From assembly GCF_041355105.1 (NCBI RefSeq), contig NZ_JBFUPK010000001.1, positions 1,860,001-1,924,000 of the forward strand: DNA of 64,000 nt. The letters are read 5' to 3'. Made by a program: the position numbers and the translations under genes. Shown one piece after another: positions 1 to 8,918 of the stretch (positions are counted from its first letter, which is position 1; every line of letters starts with the position of its first letter). The DNA comes from Terriglobus sp. RCC_193. Lineage in GTDB: Bacteria; Acidobacteriota; Terriglobia; Terriglobales; Acidobacteriaceae. Below the pieces are notes generated by a model. That model saw only the letters and a program-made list of their open reading frames with translations. It had not been told where the DNA came from and searched no databases.

Positions 1-418
1 CGATATTGATCACGCTGCCACCATCGCTGAAGTGCTTGACTGCGGCCTGCGTCGTGAGGAGAACTCCGAGCACATTGAGGTGGAATGTCTTCTCGAACGA
101 TTCCGCAGTAATCGCTTCGAGCGGCGAGAATTCATAAATTCCCGAATTGTTCACCAGAATGTCGAGTCTTCCGTAAGTCTGTATAGCCGCGTCAATAATG
201 GCCTCCGCGCCGGCCGCGCCCGAAACATCTGCTGCAACAGCAACGGCTCTCCCGCCTGCGTTCGTGATCGAAGCGACGACTGAATCTGCGGCTTCCTTGT
301 TTTTGAAATAGTTGACGACGACAGCCGCACCCTCTGCGGCCAACGAAATTGCAATTCCAGCTCCGATGCCCTGCGATGCGCCTGTGACGACTGCTACTTT
401 TCCGGCGAGTTTGCTCAC
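1..418 (-). CDS. SDR family oxidoreductase (3' end outside window)
   Basis: The reverse strand encodes a short-chain dehydrogenase from a GTG codon at 416-418, with AGGAGA 7 nt upstream as ribosome binding site. The first ~139 residues are present and the C-terminus lies beyond position 1. The Rossmann glycine motif TGASQGIG starts near residue 12. A later LVNNSG matches the NNAG structural motif, with Ser replacing Ala. The catalytic Tyr-x3-Lys is outside the window, so the substrate cannot be judged. It is divergent from a TetR gene, an arrangement in which the regulator often represses its oxidoreductase neighbour. The SDR call is firm; the role is open. Confidence 0.88.
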   Translation of the reverse strand, partial: MSKLAGKVAVVTGASQGIGAGIAISLAAEGAAVVVNYFKNKEAADSVVASITNAGGRAVAVAADVSGAAGAEAIIDAAIQTYGRLDILVNNSGIYEFSPLEAITAESFEKTFHLNVLGVLLTTQAAVKHFSDGGSVINI

Positions 419-731
419 TGCGTTTCTCCTGATTGGTACTTGGTTATCCGCGCCTCCCTAACCAGGTCTTCGCGGGTGTTGGATTGATTTCGACTTCGTG
501 AAGCATGTCGAGATGTACTGGTAACCAGCCGAGAATTCGTCTGGCTTTGCCTGAAGAAGATTGGTTGTTGGAAGCCCAATAGTCGGCAATAGGCGGAGCG
601 GAGAAGAATGAGCGTAGTCGTTTCCTATCGCATGGCCATCTCTTTCTATTCTGTTCGGCATGGAATACAATTACGCATAGGATACGCGGGCGGCTGGAAA
701 AGTTTCACAATATATTCCGGGCGGGATAAAA
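419..731. promoter_or_regulatory. Divergent intergenic region, SDR / TetR
   Basis: This 313-nt gap holds the promoters of both flanking genes. No coding sequence with a credible family match is visible. The only small palindrome noted is CTGGT-A-ACCAG at 518-528, which could be an operator but is short enough to occur by chance. Confidence 0.4.
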
Positions 732-1370
732 ATGAGCAGAACAAAGACAACAGAAGCAAGAACGCTTGGGCGGCCTCGGGAGTTTGACATCGACGAGGCG
801 CTCGACAAAGCCATGGTTCTTTTTTGGGAGAAGGGCTACGACGGGACGTCGCTCGCAGAGCTTGCGGCAACGATGGGTATCACGAAGCCCAGTCTTTACG
901 CTGCATTTACTGACAAACAAACGCTTTTCGAAGCAGCGCTAACGCGGTATGCAGATGGTCCATACTCCTTCGCGGTCCGTGCACACTCATTACCAACCGC
1001 TCGTGAAGTAGTGAAAGCGCTCCTCGATGGAACGGTCAACGTTTCGACCTGTGCAACCGGCCCGCGAGGGTGCCTGTACACGCAGGCGACCATGGCGCAC
1101 GATGGCGAGATCCGGGATGCAGCAGCAGCAAACACCCGCAAAGGAGAACGAATGCTTGAAGCGCGCTTTCGCAAAGCACAGCAAAATGGAGAGCTTCCAC
1201 AACACGTCGATTGCGCCGCTCTCGCACGCTTCGTAACGACCGTTGCACTCGGCATCACGATCCGAGGCGTCATGGGAAGTTCCCGTGGTGAACTGAAATT
1301 AGTTGTAGACGAAGCAATGCAAGCCTGGCCGACGGCAGAACAGGCTGTTCATAAGAGAAAGAAGCGTTGA
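732..1370 (+). CDS. TetR/AcrR family transcriptional regulator
   Basis: This 212-aa protein has the TetR layout: a short basic lead (GRPREFD), an N-terminal helix-turn-helix around residues 20-65 (including ITKPSLYAAF, then DKQTLFEAAL), and a longer all-helical ligand-binding/dimerisation part. The start at 732 fits the family, in which the HTH begins about 15-20 residues in. It probably represses itself and the divergent SDR gene, as is common for such pairs. The ligand is unknown. Confidence 0.9.
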   Translation: MSRTKTTEARTLGRPREFDIDEALDKAMVLFWEKGYDGTSLAELAATMGITKPSLYAAFTDKQTLFEAALTRYADGPYSFAVRAHSLPTAREVVKALLDGTVNVSTCATGPRGCLYTQATMAHDGEIRDAAAANTRKGERMLEARFRKAQQNGELPQHVDCAALARFVTTVALGITIRGVMGSSRGELKLVVDEAMQAWPTAEQAVHKRKKR

Positions 1371-1720
1371 TTTCAAAACTCACGAGGCCCCGAAGGTCAG
1401 AGGAGGTCGTAGCAGAGTGATCCATCTCTGCAGCGCGGTACCGAGCTATTCAGCCGCCATGACATTTCATCGGTTCCCTCAACGAGCCTTCGGGAACTCG
1501 CTGGATAATTTCGTGCAGCAGGAATTGGTTCTAAGCTTGAGCTGAACCTCGCAGTGGCACTTAGTGCGCTCTAAATGGCGGCGAGGCGAGGACCATCTCA
1601 AGTCGAATCGAAGCACGCAACGTAGCGCGCCCGATGCAGACGGAGAGGAGCGACGAAAAAGCTGCGTCACAGTCACCTTTTTGAGGGCTTCGTGATTACT
1701 TTCTAAGCTGTTATTTTGAA
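1371..1720. other. Intergenic region without recognised features
   Basis: This 350-nt stretch lies between the TetR gene and the tRNA. Small open frames exist on both strands, but none shows a recognisable protein family or a convincing ribosome binding site. No terminator hairpin stands out. Confidence 0.4.
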
Positions 1721-1796
1721 TGGTGGACGCGGTAGGAATCGAACCTACAACCTGTCGATTAAGAGTCGAATGCTCTGCCAGTTGAGCTACGCGTCC
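1721..1796 (-). tRNA. tRNA-Lys (anticodon CTT)
   Basis: Read on the reverse strand, the 76-nt sequence folds as a tRNA. The acceptor arms GGACGCG and CGCGTCC pair, and the D arm is GCTC...GAGC. The anticodon loop reads CTCTTAA, giving anticodon CTT (lysine). The T arm is GTAGG-TTCGATT-CCTAC. A discriminator A and a genome-encoded CCA close the 3' end. The outermost anticodon-stem pair is a mismatch. No integrase or attachment-site repeat is seen nearby. Confidence 0.95.
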
Positions 1797-1938
1797 AGGT
1801 TGGGAACACGCTGAGATCGTACCGAAGACCAGAGGCCAACACGGCAGGGAGCGGGAGCTCCGTCACAGCTGCGTTACTTCGTAACTATAGCACACATAGG
1901 GGCATGCCTCAAAGGATGTGCATATGAGGAAAACCCTC

Positions 1939-3699
1939 TTAGAAGGTGAACGTCAGCCCTGCCTGCAATGCACGCGGCGTCTGCGCCAGATACAGCGTCT
2001 GCCCATCGGTCGAAAGATACGGCTGATACCCTTCCGCCAATAGATTCTGCAGATCGACTACTGCTTCCAATCCCTGTGGCACACCCGGCAGGCGTCCCAG
2101 TGACTGGCGCACAGAGCACGAAAGATACGCTCCATCATCACTGACGCGGAAGGCATCCACCGCCGTCAGCGTGCGTCCTGGCTGCCAGCGGTACGACGCG
2201 CGCAAGGTGGTTCCTGTGCGCAGAATTTTGCCATCAACAAATGCCGTTCCAGCGTACACACGATCCGGCGATAGCCCTGCGAGCACTTCACTCAGACTTC
2301 CCTGCTGCACGAAGGCCGCACGCAAAGCGCGCCCCGTAGCCATCTCCGCACCGAAACTCATGCTGTGCGTCACCGGCTGACGGAACGAAACACGTATGCC
2401 ACCGCTGGAGTAGTCCCTGCCCGCCACACGATAGGTTCCCGTCGTCGGGTCTGCGATAAAACCCTCTGCAGGGATTTCCGCCACTGCCAGCGTGCCTGTG
2501 CCGCTGATCAAGGGCGTCTGCAGTGAATCCTGATACAGCGCAACTTCAATAACACCCTCGCCTCGAATCTTCTTCGCGGCAGACAGCGCATGGTGGCTTC
2601 CTGTCTCCATGCGGAGATGCCCTTTGCGCATTACTGCGGCCGGAAGTGGTGCCTGTACGCGATCCAGGTCTTCAATGGATTCGGTGCCGCGCGATCGGGT
2701 CACTCCATAGGCCAGTATGAGACCGCCGGGACCATGCGCCTGCACGCGCAGGAACGGTTCCATAGCCACCGCATTCCCACTAAAATTCACTTCACGCAGA
2801 ACAGAGCCCACGTCCACGCGAATCATGTCTCCCAGCTCCATCCGTTCTGCGGAACGAAGGACGGCTCCCTGCAGCCCTGTCTGTCCCAGGCCGGAAGTCA
2901 GTTCCGGATGACCGCTGTAACTCAGGACCGTGCGTGCATATCCGTTCAGCATGGTGCGTCGCTGGAACCCGACACTCACATCGGCAGAGGGTGCAACAGG
3001 ATAGGGCGTCCTGGGCCCAGCCAGGTCCGCACGCAGCACGGAACCACTGCCATGTTCGTCCACCCGCGTCAGCACCAGCACCTGGTGCGTGCCACCACGC
3101 CCAAATCCGCCGTCGCTGCTCTTCAAAGAGAGACTGCCACCCGTTGCGCCACGGCGGCTTTCCTGGCGACTCGAAGAGATGCTTAACTGACCATCATTAT
3201 CGGTGTCGACGGTGTAGGTTTTCTGGTCTGCATACCGCAGCATGGGACGGCTGGCAGACGAACGCAGCGTCCACATCCAGTCATCGCTCGGCTCATTCAC
3301 CGTGCGGCGAGACGCGGGAATCCATCCGCTGGGGGCCAGCAAAGTGGACAATGTCATGTCCACAACGGTACGTCCGCCACGTGCCAGCACCAGGTGCTGA
3401 CGAACACTGGGCATCAGCAAGGCAGCGGTCGCTTTGATGTTGTATTGTCCGGGACGCAGGTTCAACCGGTAACGCCCACGCGCATCGGTCACGGCAGAGG
3501 CCACCAAGCCCGTGTCAGGGAGGATTGCTTCCACGAGCGCGCCCATCTGTGGAACACCCTCCGCGTCGCGGATCACGCCAGTGAGCAGGCCGCTTCCCGC
3601 TGCGTCCACCACGCGCCTCGACTGCGCATCCGCCCAGGGCGAACAGGCTAGCGCTGCCAGCGTAAGGAGCATTCCGGATTGCAACGTCGACTGCTTCAC
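1939..3699 (-). CDS. Secreted carboxypeptidase-regulatory-like protein, probable outer-membrane barrel
   Basis: This 586-aa protein begins with a signal peptide (residues 1-25, cut near ADA-QS). Residues ~38-115 form a CarboxypepD_reg-like Ig-fold domain (LLTGVIRDAEGVPQMGALVE, then DARGRYRLNLRPGQYNIKA). The remainder is rich in alternating hydrophobic, Gly and aromatic residues. It ends ALQAGLTFTF, and the terminal Phe is typical of proteins inserted by the BAM machinery. No TonB plug motif or catalytic motif is seen. Acidobacteria carry many such secreted CarboxypepD_reg proteins of unknown function. A beta-barrel or surface carbohydrate-binding role is inference. Confidence 0.65.
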   Translation of the reverse strand: MKQSTLQSGMLLTLAALACSPWADAQSRRVVDAAGSGLLTGVIRDAEGVPQMGALVEAILPDTGLVASAVTDARGRYRLNLRPGQYNIKATAALLMPSVRQHLVLARGGRTVVDMTLSTLLAPSGWIPASRRTVNEPSDDWMWTLRSSASRPMLRYADQKTYTVDTDNDGQLSISSSRQESRRGATGGSLSLKSSDGGFGRGGTHQVLVLTRVDEHGSGSVLRADLAGPRTPYPVAPSADVSVGFQRRTMLNGYARTVLSYSGHPELTSGLGQTGLQGAVLRSAERMELGDMIRVDVGSVLREVNFSGNAVAMEPFLRVQAHGPGGLILAYGVTRSRGTESIEDLDRVQAPLPAAVMRKGHLRMETGSHHALSAAKKIRGEGVIEVALYQDSLQTPLISGTGTLAVAEIPAEGFIADPTTGTYRVAGRDYSSGGIRVSFRQPVTHSMSFGAEMATGRALRAAFVQQGSLSEVLAGLSPDRVYAGTAFVDGKILRTGTTLRASYRWQPGRTLTAVDAFRVSDDGAYLSCSVRQSLGRLPGVPQGLEAVVDLQNLLAEGYQPYLSTDGQTLYLAQTPRALQAGLTFTF

Positions 3700-3902
3700 T
3701 GCGTAGGTGTGCCTTCTCTGCGTATCAGCCTCACCCGGAAGTTCTCATCTTGCGAACCCGGGAAAACGAAATACTTGCGGGCGAGCGGCGATGTCGTATC
3801 TTGCCTTTTCTCGTCCCTAAGAACGGGATTCCGATCTACGGAATCCGCCTGATGCACGTACCAGCCGAAGCCCTGCCCTGACGAACCAGCCTGCCCAGCA
3901 GT

Positions 3903-5669
3903 TTACTCCACAACAAAGTTCGCTGTCTGCGAAATCTGCTGCTTGGAAATGCCATCGTTCACCTTGATGGCCAATTGATACTTTCCAGGTGCCAGGCTTC
4001 CCAGCGGGAGGCTCTTTTCCAGGGTCACCTGATCGGCGTTCGGATTTGTCTTTGTGGTGGACTCCGTTGTGTCCAGCACCTGCTTGTTCGTATCCAGATT
4101 GGTCACCTGGTACTGAATTTCCGCGTTGTTCTGCTTGCTCTTATCGTCAATGCCCAGGTTGTAAACCTGCATCCAGAAGTTCAGGTTGCCAGCCTTCTTG
4201 AATGTAGCCGGAACACCGGGACCCGTGGTCACGCTCGGCATCACCTTGGTATTGCCGATCACAAAGGAGCCTGCACCAATTTCCTTTGACGGCACGCGCG
4301 TCATGCTGGAAGCCAGAATCAGGGACGATGCCGAGAGATGGTCATCGTCGTACTTCGGAACGTTCACCGACCGCTTCCACGTACCCACGTGGTCCGGGTT
4401 ATTTACGTCCTTGATGACGATGTCGACCTTGTACATGCCAGGACGCAGCGGTAACGCCTTCCAATACAGGTTGCGCTGAGCCTGCGTGCGTGCCAGAAAC
4501 TCACTGGGAACCGTAACATTTACAGTGTCTTCAAACGTCTGCACCACGCGGTGGTTGATGTTCGATATCTGCCCCAGGATGTTCACGGTACCGGTAGAAA
4601 TACCTTCCTTGGTATTGAATGTGATGTCCTGATTGCGGATTTGCAGCGTCACCGGCACCAGAACGGTATCGTTCGTCACCTTCACATAATCCGTGCGGAC
4701 GTCGAACAGGAACGGCGGCCCCTTCAGAATTTCTGACGAGGTCAGGTAATGCTCCATGTCCTTGAACTTGATGGGCGGCGCCGCCATGATCTTCGCGTAC
4801 AGGTTGATGCGATCAAACTGCTTGGACTGCTGCGAGGTCGACATCGGGCCGTTGCCAAGCTGCTCCAGACCATTGTTCATACGGTCTTCGCGCTTGGCGA
4901 TACCCATCTGCTCATACAGCGTGGCGCCTGCGCCAGCCACGTACTTCAGCGCGTCCTTTTCAGAACGGTCGATGGTCAGGTGGTAATCGTTGCACTGGCA
5001 GGTATCGACAAATTCCAGGTCGATGTTGTCACCGATACCTTCCAGGTAGCGGTAGTGCCACGTTTCAAACGGGAAGGTCGATGTGGTGCCGCCACCTTCT
5101 TCAATCGGGCGCTGGTAGGTTCCGCCGGACGGATGCGAATCAATTGAATCTGCCTTGCCAAACGCAATGTAGATATGGCCGCGGTCGGTCTTCCATCCTG
5201 GTTTACCCGCAGCGAAGTGTTCATTCGCGTAGGCGATACGGCGATAGTGCTCGTCCTTGTACTCGTTTTCCGGCGAATCCGGATTCGGGTTACGGCGCAG
5301 CCAGAAATTTTCGACAAAGTTTTCGCGTTCTTCGTCGTTCTTCAACTGCTTGAACGCCTGCATCTCCTGGTCCGTGATGATCCACACCACGTCCTGCTCC
5401 AGCCACTTCTTCCAGGTGCCGTCCGGCTTCAACTCGTTCTTTAGATATTTCTGCTGCTGCACGCGCTCGCGATCAGACAGGCGACGCTTCATTGGATCCG
5501 GCCGCTCTTCCGGCGGCGTGCTCTTGTTCACGGAGGGAACAGCTTCCTGCTGCTGTTGCTGCGAATCAGGCTGGGGCGAGGTCTGCGCGTGAGCGCTCCC
5601 GGTCATTACCATCCATCCACAGATCAGCGCCACTGCACCGATCTTTCCCTGCCAGACTGCCTTGCTCAT
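3903..5669 (-). CDS. GWxTD domain-containing protein
   Basis: The start is placed at the ATG ending at 5669 because the first residues then form a signal peptide (hydrophobic core VALICGWMVMTG, cut after AHA). The longer upstream frame only adds a non-signal lead. The 588-aa product has a Gln-rich linker (~36-60), and around residues 95-175 the family's hallmark GWKTDRG (158-164) followed by IYIAFG. The C-terminal half consists of predicted beta domains with SLPLGSLAPGKYQLAIKV near the end. GWxTD proteins are widespread in Acidobacteria; their biochemical role is unknown. It is divergent from the adaptor gene at 5933. Confidence 0.85.
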   Translation of the reverse strand: MSKAVWQGKIGAVALICGWMVMTGSAHAQTSPQPDSQQQQQEAVPSVNKSTPPEERPDPMKRRLSDRERVQQQKYLKNELKPDGTWKKWLEQDVVWIITDQEMQAFKQLKNDEERENFVENFWLRRNPNPDSPENEYKDEHYRRIAYANEHFAAGKPGWKTDRGHIYIAFGKADSIDSHPSGGTYQRPIEEGGGTTSTFPFETWHYRYLEGIGDNIDLEFVDTCQCNDYHLTIDRSEKDALKYVAGAGATLYEQMGIAKREDRMNNGLEQLGNGPMSTSQQSKQFDRINLYAKIMAAPPIKFKDMEHYLTSSEILKGPPFLFDVRTDYVKVTNDTVLVPVTLQIRNQDITFNTKEGISTGTVNILGQISNINHRVVQTFEDTVNVTVPSEFLARTQAQRNLYWKALPLRPGMYKVDIVIKDVNNPDHVGTWKRSVNVPKYDDDHLSASSLILASSMTRVPSKEIGAGSFVIGNTKVMPSVTTGPGVPATFKKAGNLNFWMQVYNLGIDDKSKQNNAEIQYQVTNLDTNKQVLDTTESTTKTNPNADQVTLEKSLPLGSLAPGKYQLAIKVNDGISKQQISQTANFVVE

Positions 5670-5932
5670 GCTGTTGCTGCTCCGCCAACCCAACCATATT
5701 TCGGGTAACTGTATTGTAAAGACCTCACACCAGCCGGGCAAGCGATGCCTTGGATGCGCCCGGCGCCGCTCTCGAAATCGGTGCTGTCACGTCAATTTAC
5801 GACTGCTATGATGGTTCCGCGACCGGTTCGAACCGCATCCCAGCGCAATTCCAGGGTGTAATTCAGGGAACCTTCCCGCGAATCCATCCGTATCCGTGCT
5901 GAAACCGTTTGCTGACGGATAGACGAATCTCT

Positions 5933-7339
5933 ATGAAAAAAGTCCTGTTGATTGTTCTTGGCGTCATCCTCCTCGCTGCCATAGTCGGAGGAACCATCTA
6001 CCACAGCCGATCCGGCGTTACTGCCGTCACCACTGCAAAGATCACACGGCAGGATCTAACGTCCGTAGTCACCGGCACTGGCCAGATCAAGCCGAAGAAT
6101 TACGTGAACATTGGCGCCACCGCTTTTGGCCGCATCACCCACCTCTATGTGCAGGAGGGCGATCATATTAAGAAAGGCCAGACGCTCGCGACCATTGAAA
6201 GCGTCCAGCCGGCCGCCACAGTGGCTGCTCAAGAGGCGAACATCGCGTCGATGAAGACGGACGTCAACAGTTACGTTGCCGCGGAAAAGACTGCCGAAGC
6301 CAACCTTGTCCAGGCGCAGGCAGATCTCGTGCAGAAGAAGTTCGACATAGAGCGCGCCCAACAGCTCTATGACGCAAAACTGATTGCCAAGCAGGACTAC
6401 GACGCCAAGAAGGCTGCTTACGACGTCAGCGCCGCGACCGAGCAACAGCGTCGGGCGGCTCTGGCTCAGGCCAAGGCACAAACCACCTCTGCCGTCAGTC
6501 ACGTTTCGCAACAGGTCGCATCGCAGCGCGTGAACTACGACCAGTTAGACCGCACCATCTCCCGCGCACCCTTTGACGGCCTGGTCACCAACGTCCCTGT
6601 CCGCGAGGGCGAAACCATGGTCACCGGTATCCAGAACGCACTCGGCTCTACGCTGATGACCGTCGCCGATATGTCCGTCGTCACGGCCGAGGTTAAGGTC
6701 GATGAAACCGACGTCGTCTTCGTAAAGAACGGTCAGGCCGTGGATGTCACCGTCGATGCCCTGCCCGGCAAGGTCTTTAAAGGCCATGTCACAGAAGTGG
6801 GCGATCAGGCGTTGCTGCGAACCACTGGTATTGCCACTTCGCAATCGACCACCGGCACGGAAGAGGCCAAGGACTTCAAGATCGTTGTCACCCTGGACAA
6901 CATTGACGGCCAGAACAACGAGTCACTCCGCCCCGGCCTCTCTGCCACGGCAAAGATCAGCACCGCTACAGTTACGCAGGCTGTCGTTCTGCCACTGCAG
7001 GCGCTCGTGTCACGCGATACGGCTGCAGAAGCCGTGCTGGCCAGGAATAACGGGAAGCCTGTGGAAAGCGCTGCCGATGCCGCACCGGCAGGAAGCTCCA
7101 AGTCCGCGCCAAAGGTGCAGGGTGTCTACGTTCTGCGCAATCAGGATGGCAAGCTTCGCGCTTACTTCACCCCTATCAAGACCGGCATTACCGCTCTGAC
7201 AGACATTGAAGTGCTGAGCGGTCTCAAGCCGGGCGATGAAGTCATCACCGGCCGCTACAAGGTTCTTCGCGAACTTACCAGCGGTACTGCCGTCAAGCGT
7301 GATAACAACTCCGACAAGGGCGATAGCAAGAGCTCCTGA
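5933..7339 (+). CDS. HlyD/MacA-type periplasmic adaptor subunit
   Basis: The start is set at ATG 5933 ([10 protein letters not shown]), giving a membrane anchor at residues 1-22; an upstream TTG would add eight unlikely residues. The 468-aa protein shows the adaptor pattern: a biotinyl-lipoyl half ([20 protein letters not shown], then E), a helical hairpin of Ala/Gln-rich heptads (~75-190), the second lipoyl half ([16 protein letters not shown]) and a beta-barrel. The low-complexity C-terminus is Ser/Asp/Lys-rich. It precedes a MacB-type ATPase by 20 nt and probably forms a transporter with it, but no permease gene follows. Confidence 0.88.
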   Translation: MKKVLLIVLGVILLAAIVGGTIYHSRSGVTAVTTAKITRQDLTSVVTGTGQIKPKNYVNIGATAFGRITHLYVQEGDHIKKGQTLATIESVQPAATVAAQEANIASMKTDVNSYVAAEKTAEANLVQAQADLVQKKFDIERAQQLYDAKLIAKQDYDAKKAAYDVSAATEQQRRAALAQAKAQTTSAVSHVSQQVASQRVNYDQLDRTISRAPFDGLVTNVPVREGETMVTGIQNALGSTLMTVADMSVVTAEVKVDETDVVFVKNGQAVDVTVDALPGKVFKGHVTEVGDQALLRTTGIATSQSTTGTEEAKDFKIVVTLDNIDGQNNESLRPGLSATAKISTATVTQAVVLPLQALVSRDTAAEAVLARNNGKPVESAADAAPAGSSKSAPKVQGVYVLRNQDGKLRAYFTPIKTGITALTDIEVLSGLKPGDEVITGRYKVLRELTSGTAVKRDNNSDKGDSKSS

Positions 7340-7359
7340 GCATTACACTGAAGGACACT

Positions 7360-8109
7360 ATGGGTTCAGCAGCAAATTCCAGCGTATCGTGCGATCCCAA
7401 CGATGTGATCGTCACCAACGACCTTTGGAAGACTTACATCATGGGAGAGCAGGAGGTGCACGCACTTCGCGGCGTCAACCTGCGAATCCAGCGCAACGAA
7501 TATACCGCCATCATGGGTCCGTCCGGCTCAGGCAAGAGCACTCTGATGAATCTCATCGGTTGCCTTGATTCGCCAAGCAAAGGCTCCTATTGCCTGAACG
7601 GCCACGATGTCTCGCGTCTTACGGACGACGAACTGGCCCGCATTCGTAACAAGGAGATCGGCTTCGTCTTTCAGACGTTCAACCTGTTGGCACGCGCATC
7701 CGCTCTGCATAATGTGGAACTGCCGCTGATCTATAACGGCACACCCGCTGCCGAGCGCATCGAACGCGCGAAGTTTGTTCTGGAATCTGTCGGCCTTGGT
7801 TCCCGCATGGACCATAAGCCCAATGAAATGTCGGGCGGTCAACGTCAACGTGTGGCGATTGCACGCGCTCTGGTCAACAGTCCCTCCATCATTCTTGCCG
7901 ACGAACCGACCGGCAACCTGGATTCAAAGACCTCCATTGAGATCATGAATCTCTTTGAAGAATTGCATCGCCAGGGCAACACCATCGTGCTGGTTACGCA
8001 TGAACCGGAGATCGCTGATCACGCGAACCGCGTCGTCACCATTCGAGACGGCGTCATTGCAAGTGACAAGCTATCCCAAAAACTCATGTCTGTTACAGCT
8101 GATCTCTAA
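7360..8109 (+). CDS. MacB/LolD-type ABC transporter ATP-binding protein
   Basis: This 249-aa nucleotide-binding protein has Walker A (GPSGSGKST), Q-loop (FQTFNLL), signature (MSGGQRQRV), Walker B ([12 protein letters not shown]) and switch His (LVTHE). The EPTGNLD form is typical of the MacB/LolD/FtsE group that works with FtsX-fold permeases. ATG 7360 follows GAAGGA. It is co-directional with the adaptor 20 nt upstream. Its stop overlaps the stop of the opposite-strand glycosyltransferase by 4 nt, so no permease is in this operon; one must be encoded elsewhere. Confidence 0.93.
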   Translation: MGSAANSSVSCDPNDVIVTNDLWKTYIMGEQEVHALRGVNLRIQRNEYTAIMGPSGSGKSTLMNLIGCLDSPSKGSYCLNGHDVSRLTDDELARIRNKEIGFVFQTFNLLARASALHNVELPLIYNGTPAAERIERAKFVLESVGLGSRMDHKPNEMSGGQRQRVAIARALVNSPSIILADEPTGNLDSKTSIEIMNLFEELHRQGNTIVLVTHEPEIADHANRVVTIRDGVIASDKLSQKLMSVTADL

Positions 8110-8906
8110 CGGCCAGGAAAGTTCTGACGAATACGGAGCAGGTCGGTAAAGGAACGAACGAAGTCACCCAACTTTATCTTCGAGCCCGGTACATCGATCC
8201 ACGTCTGCAGCGGCAGTTCGTAGATAGGTCCGTCCGGGTTTAACCCTTCCGCACGCCACGAACTCAAAAAGCGCGCAAGAATCTCTACATCGAAGATCCA
8301 TCGCGACACAAAAGGTTGACGCAGCACCTGTTCCAATCGCGGTGTGACGCGAAACACCTTCGCCCCGCACTGCGAATCGTAGATAGCCAGTTTCAACATG
8401 AGCGACACGGTCGTGGCGAAGACGCGCCCTGCATAATGCCGCATGGGATTGCGTGACACATGCCGGCCCAACAGTCGAATGCGCGCGCCGAACACCATCT
8501 CCACTTCGGGACGCGCTTCCAGCACCTCGCGAAACTCAGGATATGCATCCAGCGGTGTTGCCAGATCCGCATCCCAGAAGCCCACAGTGCTTCCCGGCAA
8601 AGTCGCCATAGCCTGCAGCATGCCTTTGCGAACGGCTTCGGCCTTACCACCATTCGGCTGAATATCCAGTAAAGATGTCTGCCCCGGATGCGCTTCGCAG
8701 AAGGCTCGCAGACGCGTCAATGTACCATCGCGACTGCCATCATTCACAAACAACAGATGCACATCCGGCTGCGCCGCAAGAAACGCAGTGAATGCATCCG
8801 CATGAAAACGGAGCTCTTCGTTATAACAGGGCACTACCAGTGTGCAGCATGGAACCGGCGTCAGATCCATAGTGGCCGCCGCCTCCTCATGCAGCACAAG
8901 CATCAT
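8106..8906 (-). CDS. GT2 glycosyltransferase, dolichyl-phosphate glucosyltransferase-like
   Basis: This 266-aa GT-A enzyme shows LVVPCYNEE at the start of the fold, [10 protein letters not shown] for nucleotide-sugar binding, [10 protein letters not shown], and the metal-binding DAD in [13 protein letters not shown]. The later QCGAKVFR and FDVEILAR resemble dolichyl/polyprenyl-phosphate beta-glucosyltransferases. No C-terminal membrane segments are seen, unlike GtrB-type relatives. It lies 12 nt downstream of the histidine-kinase gene and is probably co-transcribed. The sugar donor and lipid acceptor are inferred from family only. Confidence 0.82.
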   Translation of the reverse strand: MMLVLHEEAAATMDLTPVPCCTLVVPCYNEELRFHADAFTAFLAAQPDVHLLFVNDGSRDGTLTRLRAFCEAHPGQTSLLDIQPNGGKAEAVRKGMLQAMATLPGSTVGFWDADLATPLDAYPEFREVLEARPEVEMVFGARIRLLGRHVSRNPMRHYAGRVFATTVSLMLKLAIYDSQCGAKVFRVTPRLEQVLRQPFVSRWIFDVEILARFLSSWRAEGLNPDGPIYELPLQTWIDVPGSKIKLGDFVRSFTDLLRIRQNFPGR

Positions 8907-8918
8907 GCTAACGCAGCA

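Noticed and set aside
1721-1796. tRNA-Lys as an integration site of a mobile element
   Set aside because: No integrase, no repeated tRNA 3' end and no phage or plasmid genes lie nearby.
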